Shown: in pieces, positions 61,462-64,000 of the stretch
Numbering within the stretch: the stretch's first letter is position 1
Layout: every line of letters starts with the position of its first letter
From: Phytoseiulus persimilis
Lineage: Eukaryota > Arthropoda > Arachnida > Mesostigmata > Phytoseiidae
Direction: 5' to 3'
DNA: 64,000 bases
Assembly: GCA_037576195.1 (NCBI GenBank)
Contig: CM075103.1
Span: 8,556,001-8,620,000, forward strand
Position numbers and translations under genes: made by a program
Notes under the pieces: generated by a model
The model's database searches: none
What the model saw: only the letters and a program-made list of their open reading frames with translations
Told to the model about the DNA's origin: nothing

Positions 61462-64000
61462 GTAAAACTATGCAACACTAACACTTTGAATCGAAATGCG
61501 AAGTGAGCCTCGTGGCCTGCTAATCCCGGCTAATTCGTTGTCGCCCGGTTGGCCCTCGTTGGGGGGCGACAGCCCTCTTCCAAGTTCATCAACACCCACC
61601 CGACACGCGTGCACGGCAGCCATTCGTTGATCCTTGACGATGTCGACGACAACGAGGTTTCACTTGGAAAGTCTATTTGTGAGCAAAGTCTCGGAAACAT
61701 TTCTGTTCCGACGCAGGAGCCTCGCCGGAGGATGGAATTGAAGTCGATTACCCACCGAGTGAGCACCGGGCGAGGGAATCAAATTGAATCAGCCCTCGGT
61801 TTTCCAGGCGTGCTTCTTTTGCTTGCATGTAGGCTGTCTAGGATGGAGATTCTAGCGCGAACCCTTCTCCTACGTTGCTCCAAAGACCGCCGTCTGGAAA
61901 GAAGAGACAATGTCGGACATTGTCACCGAAAACTTCCCCTCCTTATTCCCCGCTCGTGCTCGTGCGAGCTCTTCGTCCGGGGATTTGCATACAACAGCTC
62001 GAAATCGTTGCCAACCGGTTTTCCAGCCATGCCCTCGAGGGCGTTTCACGCGAGGGGAGGTCCGTGCCCAGGTCGGCTGAGCAACAAACGCTCATTCGAG
62101 TGCTTCTAGCCGTGCTCTCTTCCGGGGGTTGCCAAGCAACCAGAAACGGCCTGGTCGCCCCCAAACAATGAGCTCCTCGCGAAAGCCCGCAAGTCGTGTA
62201 TCATATCACCTCATCTGCATATCTGGGCATTATATGCGCGCAGGCGGCGAACACTCCCGAGTGGATTCATGGGGAATCACTTTATTTATTGCCTGACGCG
62301 GGGAGCGGGCCGCAGGGAAGTGCAGAGAGAATGAGCTGATGAAAATCGAACACGGACGATTCGAAGAGGTCTGCGGTGTTCGAGACTTCTTCTCAGGTTA
62401 GACATCTTGTTTCGTTGACAATGCCCGCGTCCGAGAAGCCCGCGTCGGAGAATAAAGAGGCGATAAAGCTGAACAGCCGAATATTACTCAATCGAACAGC
62501 GAGACGGAATAACACTGTCGAAGAACGATGTCGGCGATTCTTCTGTTTCCGTGATGGGAATCTGTTATGAGCCGTTGGAAGGCGCTCCTGGGACGCCAGT
62601 CTCTGGCGCTCGGGCCCACCACGTAAACAAACAAGTAGCGATTATGGTGGAAACGGCAAATAATTATGACTTGCCATGTGAGTTGCAATAATTCGGCCCG
62701 CTTATTCGGTCGGCTTATGCATGGTGAGCCGTTTGGCAGACGAGCGCTTGCGGACGATGGGATAAAATTGGAACGGCAGATGCCGTCGCAACTCAGGCTC
62801 ACAGAAGTCCCGGCCGTAAGAAAACAGGTGGAACAGAGTCACGACGTCATTCAATGAGACGGGGCTTGGCAAGCATGAGAACGACGACGGCCGCTACGAC
62901 GGAAAGATGGAGTGTGCAACACGGGAGGATCGACTTCGAATCAAGAATCGACTCAAACCGCGGATACGGCTCCAGAAGCTTGTGCAGGGCGCCGACCGAC
63001 GCGAAGATGGTCCTTCTCGCGGAAGCCGAGAAGTATCCATCGCGTGGCCTCTCGAAATCAATATTGCCGGCTTTATTGCGAAGTATGCTCCTGTCATCGA
63101 TGCCCTGTTCGACTTCATTTCTGCAGAGAGATTACTTCGGAGATGTATTGTCGACCTGGTCTCGTAGCTCCTTGAATCCTCTCTGGTCGAGTTCGGTGCA
63201 TCGGGTACGGTGTCGTGTTCGATTCAGGATATTTTCCGCGCGATGACGTGTCACATATTCAGCTGGCGCTGCTCTGAGAGAGTCGGGCTTGAGCGGCCGC
63301 TCGCAAAGTGTGGGTTTCCAGGAATCAACCTTTATGGCCTCGAACGTCTCCTACTGCCCTCCGTTTCGGACGGGCTCCGGTATCTTAAGTTTAAGAGACG
63401 GGAAGCCCGGGGACCGTTCTCGGAGTGGATTCTCGAGCCCTGGGCCAGAGTTCCAGCCGTCTCGGGCTCCGAGCTCGCAGTCGAGACCGCGGCTCAGTGA
63501 GACGTCAATGTGAATCTGAACGTGTCGTGCGAACCGTGCTGTCCACTGTTTGTCCGCTCCGTCGCTCAAGCACGTTTGTGAAAACCCCCTCGTTCTCTCG
63601 CTTGCCACACCACATTTGGGGAACGCTACAGGCTGAATCTAATAGCCCGAATACGAAATATTTTCGGGGGTACAGATAGAATCTCTGGAGCCGCTCGCAA
63701 CGAGCCGCTGGTGGGGAAGCAAGAGATTTCGTTGAGCAACAGTTTGGGCCCTTGCCTCCTCCGTGGAGCTTCGAGATCAGTGCTCAACTCTTGGCATTTC
63801 GCAAGCGCGATCTCCGACCGAATAGATCGATAACGGATTCGATCAGGCACTGCTGGCATCTGCCGCCGTGCCCTCGACGTCGAATCGTGGTCGTTGCCAA
63901 ACCGACTCTAGAGAGCACGCTCCGTATCGAGCGAACACACTTTTGTTGATTAATTCTCATTAGAATTCGAATGGAATCGGCCGCGGCGGCGGTGACGGTG
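61462..64000. other. Window end, no secure gene; possible regulatory DNA
   Basis: A plus-strand open frame covering 61549-61770 ends at a GTGAGC donor after THR and has protein-like composition, but its phase does not fit the exon at 61351-61461. Around 62190-62330 and 62640-62740 AT-rich words such as TTTATTTATT, TCTGCATAT and CAAATAATTATGAC cluster, resembling enhancer sequence. No RNA gene or repeat family recognised. Confidence 0.35.

Overview
The window is eukaryotic nuclear DNA. It holds three genes I can assemble exon by exon, all with GT-AG introns of mostly 70-300 bp and intact phase at every junction. Two are conserved animal families (EHD ATPase and ACSF2-type acyl-CoA synthetase), and the compact introns and roughly even base composition suit an arthropod. 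A parasitiform mite would fit, but that is a guess. No rRNA, convincing tRNA, CRISPR array or viral fossil was recognised.

Left part (1-24496): a divergent EHD/RME-1-type membrane-remodelling ATPase lies on the plus strand (2605-4803, five exons, poly(A) signal at 4868). Upstream there is only a possible membrane-segment exon on the minus strand. From about 4.9 to 24.5 kb I find no secure gene. A weak two-exon minus-strand model sits near 7 kb, and an AT-rich island near 22.8 kb carries homeodomain- and octamer-like words.

Middle (24497-32353): two minus-strand genes follow each other. One is an atypical class A seven-transmembrane receptor (24497-26780, six exons). The other is a mitochondrial medium-chain acyl-CoA ligase (28938-32353, twelve exons) whose first exon encodes a transit peptide. 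About 2.2 kb separates them; nothing suggests that they work together.

Right part (32354-64000): gene-poor. It contains a 1.03-kb DNA transposon-like element with 230-bp terminal inverted repeats (39843-40869), a possible three-exon minus-strand gene (36067-36850), a possible three-exon small secreted protein (54165-54723) and a convincing single exon encoding an acidic, glycosylatable, tyrosine-rich segment (61351-61461). Long G or C homopolymer runs recur. Alternating GC-rich and homeobox-site-like islands suggest regulatory DNA or very long introns of a gene that continues outside the window.

Open frames below about 170 codons are expected by chance in this base composition, so frame length alone was never taken as evidence.
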